Source: Clostridium bowmanii (GTDB taxonomy: Bacteria; Bacillota; Clostridia; Clostridiales; Clostridiaceae). Taken from it: a stretch of DNA of 64,000 nucleotides. Made by a program: the position numbers and the translations under genes. Numbering within the stretch: position 1 is the first letter of the stretch; each line of letters begins with the position of its first letter. The notes below the pieces were generated by a model that was not told the origin of the DNA, ran no database searches, and saw nothing but the letters and a program-made list of their open reading frames with translations. The stretch is from contig NZ_JAHLDL010000016.1 of assembly GCF_018861315.1 (NCBI RefSeq), positions 1-64,000 of the forward strand, given 5' to 3'. This document shows positions 38,483-47,890 of this stretch, piece by piece.

Positions 38483-39328
38483 CTATTGCAATATCTTCTT
38501 TTTTATTTCATTTACTTTTTGTATTGTAAGTTCAGACCCCTTTGCAACTTGTTCAACTGACAATCCCATGTTCAAGAGATTTTTTGCTATCTTTATTGCT
38601 GTTTCATCCTGAGCAGAACTTATCATGTTAGCCCTCTCATGAAGTGATCTTTCTCTTGCTTTGTATAGTTCTAATGTCTTTGGATCACTACTTAGATATT
38701 CAATTTTTTCTTCTGCTTTTTTAATATCAATGTCCATGTCCATCAACTCTTCCAACTCCTCTTTACTTATATCTTCTCTAAAGAAGGATAGCCACCTTTG
38801 CAGCTTATCTTCTTTTAGATTCTTATTTTCTAACTTTCTAAATTTTGCCATCTCTATAAAGTGAATCTCAACTACGTCTGTTAGCATGTAGTCTTTGACC
38901 TCATCTTCCCATAGATGAAATGTTGTATGAAACTTCTCAGGGATTTTAATATATTCAAAATCTACTATATTTATAGTAATGACCTTAGGTAGATTCTTAT
39001 AATCTTCTCCCTTTTTTATTCCTTCTGAGAACATTTCTCCCCAGTACCACATTGTTCTTTTATCCATGTTATGCTGGTTTGTTAGCTGCACTTCTATCTC
39101 AAGCTGTGTACCATCTGCTGTTTTAGCCCTTACATCTATTATACCTGTTTTATCTTCAATTAATTCTGGTGTCAATTCTTTATTTTCAACTATTTCTAAT
39201 GTAACTAACTTACCTCTATCTTCTTTACTTAGAATAGCATTAAGCAGTGCTATTAGATTATCTTTTGTTTCTTCCTCACCGAAGGTTTTCTTAAATATGA
39301 AATCATTTAGAGGTTTTAATCTCTCCAT
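38483..39328 (-). CDS. Rpn-family PD-(D/E)XK nuclease/transposase
   Basis: 281 residues; RBS AAGGAG. The N-terminus MERLKPLNDFIFKKTFGEE is diagnostic. The nuclease core has GIIDVRA (Asp) and QLEIEVQL (ExQ). The C-terminal tail is helix-turn-helix-like (GLSVEQVAKGSELTIQKVNE). In E. coli the Rpn relatives are recombination-promoting nucleases; in clostridia they are multi-copy. Absent from copy B, where the terminator runs almost directly into the recombinase gene. A truncated relative is at 1339-1735. Confidence 0.85.
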   Translation of the reverse strand: MERLKPLNDFIFKKTFGEEETKDNLIALLNAILSKEDRGKLVTLEIVENKELTPELIEDKTGIIDVRAKTADGTQLEIEVQLTNQHNMDKRTMWYWGEMFSEGIKKGEDYKNLPKVITINIVDFEYIKIPEKFHTTFHLWEDEVKDYMLTDVVEIHFIEMAKFRKLENKNLKEDKLQRWLSFFREDISKEELEELMDMDIDIKKAEEKIEYLSSDPKTLELYKARERSLHERANMISSAQDETAIKIAKNLLNMGLSVEQVAKGSELTIQKVNEIKKKILQ

Positions 39329-39420
39329 GTAACCATCTCCTTCCTTATCTCTATTTTATCAGAAAATTTAACTTTATTCTACACTATTTTACCCTTATTT
39401 ATTGAAACTATAGACGTACA

Positions 39421-40326
39421 TTAGAGAAGGTCTACTGCCTCTTTTTTGTCCTTTTGGCTTGTATTAATATAAAAGTTTGCCGTAGTCTGAATGGAAGCAT
39501 GTCCTGCCAGTTTTGCCACTGTCGTCAGCTCCACCTTTTTGCGAAGGAGATTTGTACAGAAGGTATGCCTGAACAAATGAGGGTACATTTTTAGTCCTAG
39601 ACTCATTCCTAGCTTGTTTAGGAGTTTATTGACAGCATCTCTATCCATCCTTGCTGCCCTGTTTGTTAGAATTAGAAATTCACTTTCTGCAAACTTATTG
39701 CTTCTTCTTTCTCCCTCTAGGTATTCCTTTATCGCCTCTATTACTTCTCCCTTTAGAGGAATTTCTCGTCTCTTAGATCCTTTACCACAAGAAATAGTTA
39801 GATTCATAGCTAGGAGATCTATATCCTTTAACTTTATATTTACTAGTTCTGATACTCTCAGACCAGTATAGAGTAAAAGTACTATTATTAGTCTAAGCCT
39901 TGATGTTGCTCCTTCTGAATGAATAAAGAATAGTAGCTCTTCAACTTCAACATCTGTAAATACTTCAACTTCTTTTTCACTCCCAGCAGCTAGTTTTAGC
40001 TTATCTTTTTTTAGATTCACTACTTGCTCAGTTAGATACTTTTCATCTATTAGGAATTGATTAAAGGATTGTAGGCTATTAATTTTCTTGTTGATAGTGT
40101 TTATCTCATAGTTATTTTGCACTAGGAAGTTTTTATAGGCTGTACAATGAAATCTGGTTAGTTTACCTGTGAAAATGTTCCCCTTAGATTCTAACCAATC
40201 AATAAAGCCCCTAATGTCTCCCGTATAGCTTTCTATAGATTTAGATGCTAGTCCATCTTCAACTAATGCTTTATTGAAACTAGCCACTAATTTTAGAGAT
40301 ACTTTTTCAATACTATTATCATTCAT
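39421..40326 (-). CDS. Tyrosine recombinase of the module (copy A)
   Basis: 301 residues. N-terminal SAM-like core-binding domain (~8-105) and C-terminal catalytic domain: Arg157 (YTGLRVSEL), Lys182 (CGKGSKRREIP), His250/Arg253 (PHLFRHTFCTNL), His276 (AKLAGHASIQTT), Tyr286 (NFYINTS). All catalytic residues are present. Copy B (58952-59857) is about 90% identical by eye. XerC/D-like size. Targets unknown; inversion or integration involving the module is plausible. RBS GGAGG remains although the Tn554-like element has inserted just upstream and uncoupled it from the 117-residue gene. Confidence 0.88.
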   Translation of the reverse strand: MNDNSIEKVSLKLVASFNKALVEDGLASKSIESYTGDIRGFIDWLESKGNIFTGKLTRFHCTAYKNFLVQNNYEINTINKKINSLQSFNQFLIDEKYLTEQVVNLKKDKLKLAAGSEKEVEVFTDVEVEELLFFIHSEGATSRLRLIIVLLLYTGLRVSELVNIKLKDIDLLAMNLTISCGKGSKRREIPLKGEVIEAIKEYLEGERRSNKFAESEFLILTNRAARMDRDAVNKLLNKLGMSLGLKMYPHLFRHTFCTNLLRKKVELTTVAKLAGHASIQTTANFYINTSQKDKKEAVDLL

Positions 40327-40342
40327 GGCTATTCCTCCATAA

Positions 40343-40379
40343 AATATCTAGTGTACTTGCTTGTACACTGATTGATTTT
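40343..40379. repeat. 37-bp transposon-end sequence, inverted copy at 2985-3021
   Basis: Identical over 37 bp to the reverse complement of 2985-3021. It lies just inside the left core of the Tn554-like element and about 17 nt upstream of the recombinase start codon. Confidence 0.85.
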
Positions 40380-40431
40380 ACTTGTTTTATACATAGACTA
40401 CATATAACCTATGTAGCCTAAAACATTTTCC

Positions 40432-40596
40432 TTATTTGCTCAAAAACGCCTTGTTGGGAATACTCATATATATGTCCATTTTCTCTGCTTTAGGTTTAAT
40501 TAAAAACTTTTCAAGAACTAGATTCTCCATATCTTCAGATATATTTAAAAATGACTTCTCTTTCAAATTCTGTATATACTTTTTATCAATAACCAT
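40432..40596 (-). CDS. 54-residue protein in the Tn554-like element
   Basis: ATG 40596 follows AAGGAG (AAGGAGAGAAATT). Lys/Glu-rich, helix-forming peptide (VIDKKYIQNLKEKSF; ENLVLEKFLIKPKAEK), about 20 nt downstream of tnpC. Likely the last gene of the tnp operon. Function unknown; an accessory or directionality factor would fit its place and size but is speculation. Confidence 0.6.
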   Translation of the reverse strand: MVIDKKYIQNLKEKSFLNISEDMENLVLEKFLIKPKAEKMDIYMSIPNKAFLSK

Positions 40597-40614
40597 AATT
40601 TCTCTCCTTACACT

Positions 40615-40989
40615 TTATATTTTTTCGTATATTTTACCTCTAAGAAACTCTAATTGCTCTTTGAATTTCTTGTTTTCTGTTTCAAGTTTTTTAATCTTTA
40701 GATCCTTTGCCATTATGATAACATCTTTAGATTTAGCTGTTTTATCATATTTAGCTCTTTGATTCATATTTCTGCTTGTTTGCTTATCCCTAAGTTCTTC
40801 TATTCTTTTCTTAGTTTCTTCATTTTTATAAAGAAAAGTTTTAGAAACGCCACTAAGCTGAGAAACACTATTAAAGTTAACTTTTTGTTCAGTCAAAGAT
40901 AGTTCTCTAATGGCTTTATCAACTTTTTCTAAAGTAATTCGGGTCTTTTCTTCTGCGTATTTCTTTAATCCTTTAGTACTTCCAGCCAT
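40615..40989 (-). CDS. tnpC: Tn554 TnpC-like accessory protein
   Basis: 124 residues (Tn554 TnpC is 125). N-terminal helix-turn-helix-like region (VNFNSVSQLSGVSKTFLYKN) and a C-terminal coiled coil (MAKDLKIKKLETENKKFKEQ). The ATG overlaps the tnpB stop (TAATG), so translation is coupled. In Tn554 TnpC influences orientation and frequency of transposition and is not itself a recombinase. Confidence 0.82.
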   Translation of the reverse strand: MAGSTKGLKKYAEEKTRITLEKVDKAIRELSLTEQKVNFNSVSQLSGVSKTFLYKNEETKKRIEELRDKQTSRNMNQRAKYDKTAKSKDVIIMAKDLKIKKLETENKKFKEQLEFLRGKIYEKI

Positions 40990-42950
40990 TATGTATCCTC
41001 CCCCGACTTACTGTTCTTATGTACTAATTTTTGCTCTTTAACTTTTTCTAATGTTTTTTGAAGCAATTGTAAATAACCTTTATTCTTTTCAGCCCAAAGT
41101 TCTCTACCACATCTATTACTTATTTCTATTTGAGTTTTAACCTTCTCAATTTCTTCCTCATATTCAGGGACATTCTCGATAGTAGTGCAGAAACTTGCAC
41201 AAGTTAAACAATGGTTCATCTGTTGCTTACAAGGTATTTTAGAAGCTTTAAAACATACTCCAAAAGGAACTCTTACAGCATCCAAATTCTTTTTAACATA
41301 TTCATATCTGATAAGATTTTCTCCTGCGTCGGTTGAAGCATCTACTACTATAATCTCATTAGTTTCTGTATTCACTTTAAAGAGTTCTAAATCCTCAGTA
41401 TTCTTCCATTTCTCATAAAGGGCATTTTCACTTACAGTAGCATAATGAACTGTCATTTGAAGGCTCTGATGACCTAAAATCTGCTGAATAATACTTATAC
41501 CCATACCTTGCTCAACATATTCTTTGGCTCTTGTGTGTCTTAGAGAATGAAGCCTAAAATGATATAGCTCGCCATTAACATCTCTAATATCTTTTTCTTC
41601 AATGAGTCTTTTAATGGTTTGTAATAATGCTGATTTGCTTAATGGCCTTCCTTTTAACTTTCCGTCGTAAGTATTAAATAAATACTTTTTAGGATTATTG
41701 TCTTCCTTACTTAATTTTTTAGCTTCGTCAATAGACTTTTGAACCATTTCAGCAACCTTATTCCTTATAGGAATTTTAAGTTGTGCTATACCTGTTTTAG
41801 TTATTTCGCCACAAAGATAGTAATTATAGCTTTGCTCTTTACTATTCCATATTTGTTCTAAGCAATTATGATATCTAAGATTTAGTATATCAGTACCACG
41901 CCATCCTGTTTCTCTAAGAAGAATATAAATAGGTATATACTGTGATCTATCTAAATTCATAGTATTGTTATCTAATTGTTTTATTATAGGCTCTGGAATA
42001 AATTTAGCTGTTTTAACTTGTATAGACATTGTATCCCTATGAGGCGTATCGTCTTTAAATATTAAAAATGCCAACTCTTTACAAGGTGCTTCTGTATATT
42101 GAGCCAATTGAATATAGTGTAAAAATATTCTTACATACGATAAAAATTTACTCCTGTAATGATTGTTTTTTTCTTTATGATCATTATTTATCCAGTATAA
42201 ATAAGTCTCTATATTTTGTCTTGATAAGTCCTTTAAAAATCCATTTGAATAACCATTTGAGTAAAACGTATTAAAAAAATAATTCAATACATTTATTATT
42301 TCAACACAATGACTCCACGATTTTCTTGTTATTATTGTTATAAAGTAATGTTTAATCGTCTCTCTATAATAGATAGGAATACTATTAAAATTAATAGAAA
42401 TATTTTTACTGTTATTAGCACCACTTGCAGGTATTTTAGAGCCTTTAATATTTTTTGAATACCATATATCTTTTTCAGTTTCTTCCCTATCATCATAAAA
42501 ATCTTTAATGAAATCTATTAACATATTTGTAAACGAAAAATATCTTGTTTCTGTTGGCGAGTATTTTACATCTTTATTTATTAAATATAATTTCCATTTT
42601 ATATATGTTTTTTCTTTATCTAAATTCAAAAAGCTTCTTATATCATTGCTATTTAAAAAAGCACTTAAATGTTTTAGAACTCTTCCCTGTCTAACTATTA
42701 CTTTATTAGTAAGATATTTATTCTTAAAAGAGTATAGGAAATAGTATTTCATTTCATTTTTTAAGTCTAGGTTTTCAAATGTAGAGAAATCTATATTTCT
42801 ATATGTATAAATTCTTTTTCCTATAAAAATATCTTCTGTTAAATCCCATTTATCATTTTCTAACCAATATCCAATATCTTGTCTAAGATATTCAATAATA
42901 TCATCATGTTTACTTTGTTGATTACTATTTATCTTTTGTAAATTCTTCAC
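40989..42950 (-). CDS. tnpB: Tn554 TnpB-like tyrosine recombinase
   Basis: 653 residues (Tn554 TnpB is 630). The catalytic domain lies in the C-terminal half: Arg in LRETGWRGTDIL, HSLRHTRAKEYVEQ, LGHQSLQMTVHYATV. A Cys-rich end follows (CFKASKIPCKQQ, HCLTCASFCTT), possibly metal-binding. Starts immediately after the tnpA stop. Acts with TnpA in site-selective transposition by family knowledge. Confidence 0.88.
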   Translation of the reverse strand: MKNLQKINSNQQSKHDDIIEYLRQDIGYWLENDKWDLTEDIFIGKRIYTYRNIDFSTFENLDLKNEMKYYFLYSFKNKYLTNKVIVRQGRVLKHLSAFLNSNDIRSFLNLDKEKTYIKWKLYLINKDVKYSPTETRYFSFTNMLIDFIKDFYDDREETEKDIWYSKNIKGSKIPASGANNSKNISINFNSIPIYYRETIKHYFITIITRKSWSHCVEIINVLNYFFNTFYSNGYSNGFLKDLSRQNIETYLYWINNDHKEKNNHYRSKFLSYVRIFLHYIQLAQYTEAPCKELAFLIFKDDTPHRDTMSIQVKTAKFIPEPIIKQLDNNTMNLDRSQYIPIYILLRETGWRGTDILNLRYHNCLEQIWNSKEQSYNYYLCGEITKTGIAQLKIPIRNKVAEMVQKSIDEAKKLSKEDNNPKKYLFNTYDGKLKGRPLSKSALLQTIKRLIEEKDIRDVNGELYHFRLHSLRHTRAKEYVEQGMGISIIQQILGHQSLQMTVHYATVSENALYEKWKNTEDLELFKVNTETNEIIVVDASTDAGENLIRYEYVKKNLDAVRVPFGVCFKASKIPCKQQMNHCLTCASFCTTIENVPEYEEEIEKVKTQIEISNRCGRELWAEKNKGYLQLLQKTLEKVKEQKLVHKNSKSGEDT

Positions 42951-44078
42951 CTATTCTTCCTTCTTGTTGTAAATATCTAAGTCTAAATTAGGTTGAGTTT
43001 TATTAAACTCTGACCTTATTTCTTCGTTAGAAGGGTGTATATAAGTGTTTAAAGTAGTATAAATATTTTTATGGCCTGCTCTTATCCTAAGCAACTCTGG
43101 TTGCCATCCAGCCATTCTAAGAACTGTTAGCGAACTATGCCTAAACATGTGTGGAGTAGAATATATGTCAGTTTTCTTTTTAAATGTTCTAAATAAATTA
43201 TCAACACAAACATAATCCATCGCTTTATGTTTGTGTTCACCACTTATTTTTATGAATATATGGTTAGTTACAACCCCTTCATTATGATATTCAGCGATGT
43301 ATTCCATAAACATATTAGCTAAATTTTGAGATATATCGATCCTTCTTGCACTTGAAATAGTTTTAATTTCCGCGTTATTCTCAAGTTCACCTCTATCTTG
43401 AATATCTATAATCATATCACTTATATTGAAATCTTCTATCCATAATGATAAGGCTTCGCCTATTCTAATTCCTGTTTCATATAGTAATGCTAATAGAAAC
43501 TTATCTCTAAGGTTATTACAAGCTCTAACGAGCGTTCCTATTTCCTCTTTAGATAAAGTCTTAGGTTTAGACTTATGAACTTCTAGTTTTAATATATTAC
43601 TTGTAATTTTCTTTTGTTCGTAAGCTATTCCATATAAAAATCCTTTGAAGTTTCTACTCGGAGTAGATACAAACTTTTTAAGTCTATCTGAAATATTATT
43701 ACTGTATTCTTCATGTCTTAAAATATAGTCGTAGAATGTTAAAACTGCATTTACTACAATATTTACTGTTCTTGGACTCCTTGCAGCATCTATTGGTTTA
43801 ACAGGGATAACCTTTAAGCTCTTATACGGATTTTGTAACCAGTTTACAAACAACGCTAAGTCATCAATAGTTACTGCTTGAAAATCTAATTCTCTTTGTT
43901 GTAAATATTCAAAGTATAGCTTTAAATGCTGACAATACATCCTTAAAGTATTCCTTGCAGAATTGGTGTTGTCCTTAAACCTAATAAACTTTAATATCGG
44001 TTCTATAGGCAATCCGTTATCATCTATAACAAAGTATCTTTCCTTACCATCTTCTTTTTTCACCTTTACTACTTCCAT
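42951..44078 (-). CDS. tnpA: Tn554 TnpA-like tyrosine recombinase
   Basis: 375 residues (Tn554 TnpA is 361). Arg in YETGIRIGEALSLW, HMFRHSSLTVLRMAG, RAGHKNIYTTLNTYIH. N-terminal SAM-like domain (~25-110). First gene of the operon, transcribed from close to the right end of the element. RBS GGTGGA. Confidence 0.88.
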   Translation of the reverse strand: MEVVKVKKEDGKERYFVIDDNGLPIEPILKFIRFKDNTNSARNTLRMYCQHLKLYFEYLQQRELDFQAVTIDDLALFVNWLQNPYKSLKVIPVKPIDAARSPRTVNIVVNAVLTFYDYILRHEEYSNNISDRLKKFVSTPSRNFKGFLYGIAYEQKKITSNILKLEVHKSKPKTLSKEEIGTLVRACNNLRDKFLLALLYETGIRIGEALSLWIEDFNISDMIIDIQDRGELENNAEIKTISSARRIDISQNLANMFMEYIAEYHNEGVVTNHIFIKISGEHKHKAMDYVCVDNLFRTFKKKTDIYSTPHMFRHSSLTVLRMAGWQPELLRIRAGHKNIYTTLNTYIHPSNEEIRSEFNKTQPNLDLDIYNKKEE

Positions 44079-44225
44079 AGTTCTATATCCACCTCTATGA
44101 TTTATTTAATCATAGGGTTTACTATAACCACTCTGTTTATTCAAACTATTTATATAGTAGTTATAGTTATATATTTATATAAAAATGTACTATGAATTAC
44201 TATAAATACTATCTAATTAAGTACA

Positions 44226-44582
44226 CTATATTCCATAAAGAATCAGTAATTTTTCAGGAACAAGACCGTACGGTACCATTAAGCTAATACTAAAGTCCGA
44301 ACTTAGAAGCATTAGTGCATTAGTATAGTTTTTACCATTAGAGCAACTTATAGAATCAACATATTCTGGCAATGTATAGCCAAAGTCTATTAGTTTATTT
44401 ATAGACACAATATCTTCTTTATCTTCTGCTATTAGAATGTAACCGCCTAAGTCCTTTTCTCCTCTATCTTTTCCGTAGCTATCATCAAGTATTGTTGCAA
44501 TTTCTAATGCTTTTGCCATTACTTCTACTGGTAGGTCTTTTAGAGTTTCTGCTTCTGATTTGTGAGCTATCTTAATCATCAT
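44226..44582 (-). CDS. Conserved 117-residue module protein, 3' end altered (copy A)
   Basis: 118 residues; RBS GGGAGG. Sequence TILDDSYGKDRGEKDLGGYI, NKLIDFGYTLPEYVDSI, LLSSDFSISLMVPYG. Copy B (59860-60213) is about 90% identical but ends LLIHLEE, while this one ends LLILYGI because the Tn554-like element supplies the last codons and stop. Only 3-4 terminal residues change, so it may still work. No family recognised. Confidence 0.75.
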   Translation of the reverse strand: MMIKIAHKSEAETLKDLPVEVMAKALEIATILDDSYGKDRGEKDLGGYILIAEDKEDIVSINKLIDFGYTLPEYVDSISCSNGKNYTNALMLLSSDFSISLMVPYGLVPEKLLILYGI

Positions 44583-44665
44583 TTATTCCTCCCTTGAATT
44601 CTATTACTCTTATATCAAGGTTATATTAACTATTTGATTTTTCAACAGATACGGATACAACAAAA

Positions 44666-44699
44666 AAGCCTAAGACAGATTTTACTCCATCTTAGGCTT
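44666..44699 (-). terminator. Terminator-like hairpin
   Basis: 10-bp perfect stem (44666-44675 with 44690-44699), A-run below. Specific to copy A; not seen at the matching place in copy B. Confidence 0.65.
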
Positions 44700-44819
44700 A
44701 TTGCATGTTTCACTGCTTAATTATGATTATGCCTTGAAGAATGAGACATGCAAGGGGTCAGAAGGTGTTGATAGGTATGGAAAGTAGATTTGATGATGGA
44801 TAGGTGAATTCTTTTGCAG

Positions 44820-45085
44820 TGAATTTCTATGAAGTTTTGCAGTGAACTAAAAAAGAGAAGAACATCTTCTAAAATGTTCCTCTCCTATTTTCTAATTTCA
44901 TTATTCTTTGTAAGTTTATGATAGGTTCATCACCAGTTTTTAGTTATATTGTATACTAATTTTAGATGAAAATAAAAGCCACCATACCAAAAGATATGAT
45001 GACTTCTACTGTATATTTAGTTATTTGATTTCTATATAATTTCCACAACATGGTTTGTGGAGTAGTCAGTGATAGGCTCTGGCTT
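44820..45085. repeat. Conserved 3' flank of the S-layer-like genes (copy A)
   Basis: About 260 bp almost identical to 60995-61255. It contains two TTTTGCAGTGAA motifs, the GAGAAGAACATC terminator hairpin (44850-44884, for minus-strand transcripts) and no open frame of note. The adjacent S-layer coding sequences are far more diverged than this flank, which marks it as a recombination arm or a conserved RNA/regulatory element. The rest of 44583-45280 holds no gene; a second hairpin is at about 45151-45178. Confidence 0.8.
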
Positions 45086-45280
45086 TAGTTGTAATTGATG
45101 TATCTGATGTGATTGTTTTGAAATATTGTGGATTTGTATTTTAAAAATAGAGAAGGACAGATCCACAACTGCCCTTCCCACATTATTATTGTTTAATTCC
45201 ACTCAAGTTCAAATTCTTTATTTTGATACCTCTCGAGTTACCTCTGAAAATATTTGAGAATTAGTTGAGTTTGACTTCAG

Positions 45281-47290
45281 TTATTTTATTATTGTAGCAG
45301 TTATTGTTTGACCAACTGCTGAATTACCATTAGCATCTACAACTTCTGTAGTACCTTTCTTTATAGTTATAGTTACAACATCAGTATCCTTAACTATAAA
45401 GTTTCCTGTTACTGGAGCTACTGTAAATGTTTTTCCTTGAGTTACTATTGATGGTGCGCCAACCGTTACTACAGTTCCATTAACTTTTACTTCTAAGTCA
45501 TCAGTTGCATTAAATGTTTCAGCGGCTCCACCATATGTGCTTTCATTAAATTTTACTGTTATTTGATTTGGAGCTGTTACTTCTGCTGCTGCTATTGGTG
45601 TAACATTTTCAAGTAATCCAGCAACTGCTTGATCAAATACCTTTACAGCATTACCATCTATATCTTTAATTCCACTTATTTGTATTTGGTATGCGCCATT
45701 ATATTGGATTATAGCTGGCAATAATGTTAATTTTACATGTGTATCATCGCCTGTAAATACAGCCTTACTTGCTATAACTTTTCCATCTACCTTATAGTTA
45801 TTTACATTTAATGCTGTAACTCTATCCAAACTATTATCAAAATCAACTACTATAACATTAGGATCTACTGTGTTAGGATTTACAGTAGTTACAGTAGTTT
45901 CTGCTGTAGTTGCTTTAATCTCAAAAGATACATTTGTATCCTTTAATGAATTTGGTGTAGCAGCAGTATCAGCTACAATACTTCCTATTTTAGCTGTGTA
46001 AGTTCCAGGTAGTAAAGCTTGAAGACCTGCTGCATTTCCATCAACATCATCTGCATTAATTCCAATTGCATCTGTAACTGTATCATTATTTAAATCTAAA
46101 GCTTTTAAGTTTGCATTCGTTACATCAGTTACAGTAACATCTGACTGTTCAACTCCATCAGCATCTATATAGTTCAATGTTAATGTGCTACCTGCTGTAA
46201 TAGTTACAGCTTTATCAACAGGGAATACTACATAATTTGTTCCACCAATATTTTTTAATTGACCTACTGTGCTTGTTAATGATGGATTAGTTGCTGCGAA
46301 AGTTAACATTGAAGTCTTAGTTGAATCAGCTGGTGTAGTTGGATTTCCAGTCACATCTTGGAAATCTGAAACTGTTATTGTGTGTAATCCAACTGTTAAA
46401 TCAGTATTAGTATTAAGAGCTTTCATGTTAACTATAAATGTTTTATTATCAAGGGTAGTAACATTAGCTGTAACTACATAAGCTGCTAATCCACCATCGA
46501 TTTTAACTTTAAAGTATTTACCAAGTGCTGGTCCACTAGTAGAATCCTTTAGAGCCTCTGAGAACTCAACTTTCATCTGTGAAAGATTTATAGGAGTCAT
46601 TGCAACTACTGTTGGTGCAACAGCATCTGCTGCTAGTGTAAATGACTGTACTGTTGGATTTGGTGTTACTAAATTTCCTGCAAAATCTACTAAGCTTGTA
46701 GTTACTATCTTATATGTCTTTGCTTTAGTTAATGATCCTACATTTATTGTTACTGATTTTTTATCTAATGAAACAATGTATTCAGCATTTGTTAATGTTG
46801 TTAATACATCTTTGTCATTATATACTTTAATAGCTGCAAGAGCTGCAGTTCCATTAGCTAAGTTTACTTTTTCGCTAAATGTAAGTTTAACTGTACTAGC
46901 ATCTTTTAATTCTGGTGTTGCAATAGTAGGTCTAACAGCATCAACTAAAGATACCAATCCTTCATATGCTTTAGCTAGTGCCTTACCATTAGCATCTAAT
47001 ATATTAGTATTTGCTGTAACAACATAGTTTGTTGCTGTTGAAGTTAAAGCAGTACTATTGTTTAGTGTTAAAATAACTGTTTTACCATCTGCATTAAGCT
47101 CAGCAGCATCAATTGTAAGAGGTGATCCTGCTACTGGAGTAATGCCATAATTTGTTTCATTTTGAGCAGTTGTAGCATCTACTGAAGAATTAAATACAAC
47201 TTTTACTTCTGTAGCGTTAATCGCACTAAGCCAACCAAAAATGTTCCAATATTTGTATACCTGAAACCTGGTCATATCAATGCTTCCCAA
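45281..47290 (-). pseudogene. Silent S-layer-like cassette lacking signal peptide and N-terminal domain
   Basis: The frame is intact for 669 codons. From LSAINATEVKVVFNSSVD on, it has the serial Ig-like architecture of S-layer-type proteins (DAVRPTIATPELKDAST, DAVAPTVVAMTPINLSQM, VTAPNQITVKFNES). In the gene at 61447 the matching point (VSAINATQVNVVFSAALD) lies after a signal peptide and GGIG domain; here those are replaced by about 20 unrelated codons with no RBS. The match at the junction is TAGCGTTAATCGCACT (about 47215-47230; about 63635-63650). It therefore cannot be secreted as such and looks like a donor cassette. Its 3' flank is shared with copy B. Confidence 0.7.
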
Positions 47291-47414
47291 TGTTAGTAAT
47301 TTTCACTATTGTTCAAATATTATTAGAATATTATTAGTTTCACTAATAATTAGGTTTCTAATATTAATTTTTATATAGTTATTCTATAGTATTCTTGTAA
47401 CATTTAGCGAAAAA

Positions 47415-47444
47415 AAATAACAGCAACCTTAATCGCTGTTATTT
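47415..47444 (-). terminator. Terminator of the doc operon
   Basis: 10-bp perfect stem (47415-47424 with 47435-47444) with an A-run below it. Confidence 0.75.
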
Positions 47445-47515
47445 ATCAATCATTACTAATGCATTTAGCACATAGAGTTATTTTTCTATGATATCTCAAA
47501 ATACTTTTTCCAATA

Positions 47516-47890
47516 TTACAAATGTCTTCGAATCCAATCCTCAATATTCTCTTTTAAATATTCTTTTTGTGCAATTTTTAATCCCAATTCAACTAATTCG
47601 CTTTGATTATATTTTAATTTAATATTACTCAACTTGCACAAAACTCCCATCAAAGTAATTCCTAATCTTTTATTACCATCTATCATTGAATGATTATTTA
47701 TTACTGAATATGCTATAGATGATATTTTTGTTATATCATCATCATATAATTCACACCCATCGAAAGTTTGAAATGCATTCTCCAACGCACTTTTCAATAA
47801 TTCAATATCTCTTATTCCATGGCTGCCACCAGACGCATTTATAAGCATTTCATGAATTTCTAGCACTTCATTAATTTCAAGCTTTATCAT
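47516..47890 (-). CDS. doc: Doc-type Fic-family toxin
   Basis: 124 residues, typical for Doc. The Fic motif is HSMIDGNKRLG at 67-77 (consensus HxFxDGNKR, second residue Ser rather than Phe-type spacing). By family, Doc phosphorylates EF-Tu and halts translation. Its start overlaps the stop of the upstream small gene (ATGA), forming a toxin-antitoxin operon. Often found on plasmids and phages as a stabilisation system, consistent with the plasmid-like block that follows. Confidence 0.88.
   Translation of the reverse strand: MIKLEINEVLEIHEMLINASGGSHGIRDIELLKSALENAFQTFDGCELYDDDITKISSIAYSVINNHSMIDGNKRLGITLMGVLCKLSNIKLKYNQSELVELGLKIAQKEYLKENIEDWIRRHL

Larger units (their letters stand above)
40336..44239. 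mobile_element. Compact Tn554-like transposon without resistance cargo
   Basis: Contains the tnpA-tnpB-tnpC set in Tn554 order plus one 54-codon gene. Copy B has the 117-residue gene joined directly to the recombinase, so the site there is nearly empty. The ends share TCCATAAA (40336-40343 and 44232-44239) as a probable crossover core. Adjacent inner sequences are related in inverted orientation (ATATCTAGTGTACTT at the left; complement of AAGTACACTATAT at the right), the likely recombinase-binding sites. Length about 3.9 kb against 6.7 kb for Tn554 with its resistance genes. Confidence 0.82.
37094..45085. repeat. Duplicated module, copy A (silent S-layer side)
   Basis: Corresponds in order and orientation to copy B at 57090-61255: DUF960 start, radC, 122-residue gene, 48-residue gene, terminator, tyrosine recombinase, 117-residue gene, 3' flank of an S-layer-like gene. 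Differences: A has an Rpn-type gene (38483-39328) and a Tn554-like insertion (40336-44239); B has extra genes at 58099-58476 and 60215-60814. Coding similarity is very high in the recombinase and radC, and the 3' flank is nearly identical. Confidence 0.85.

Noticed and set aside
2985-40379. Interpretation of the 37-bp repeats as attL/attR of an integrated element
   Set aside because: The copies are inverted, whereas attachment sites of an integrated element are direct repeats.
40343-40379. Reading the same sequence as the native promoter of the module recombinase
   Set aside because: Copy B lacks it upstream of its recombinase, so it entered with the Tn554-like element.
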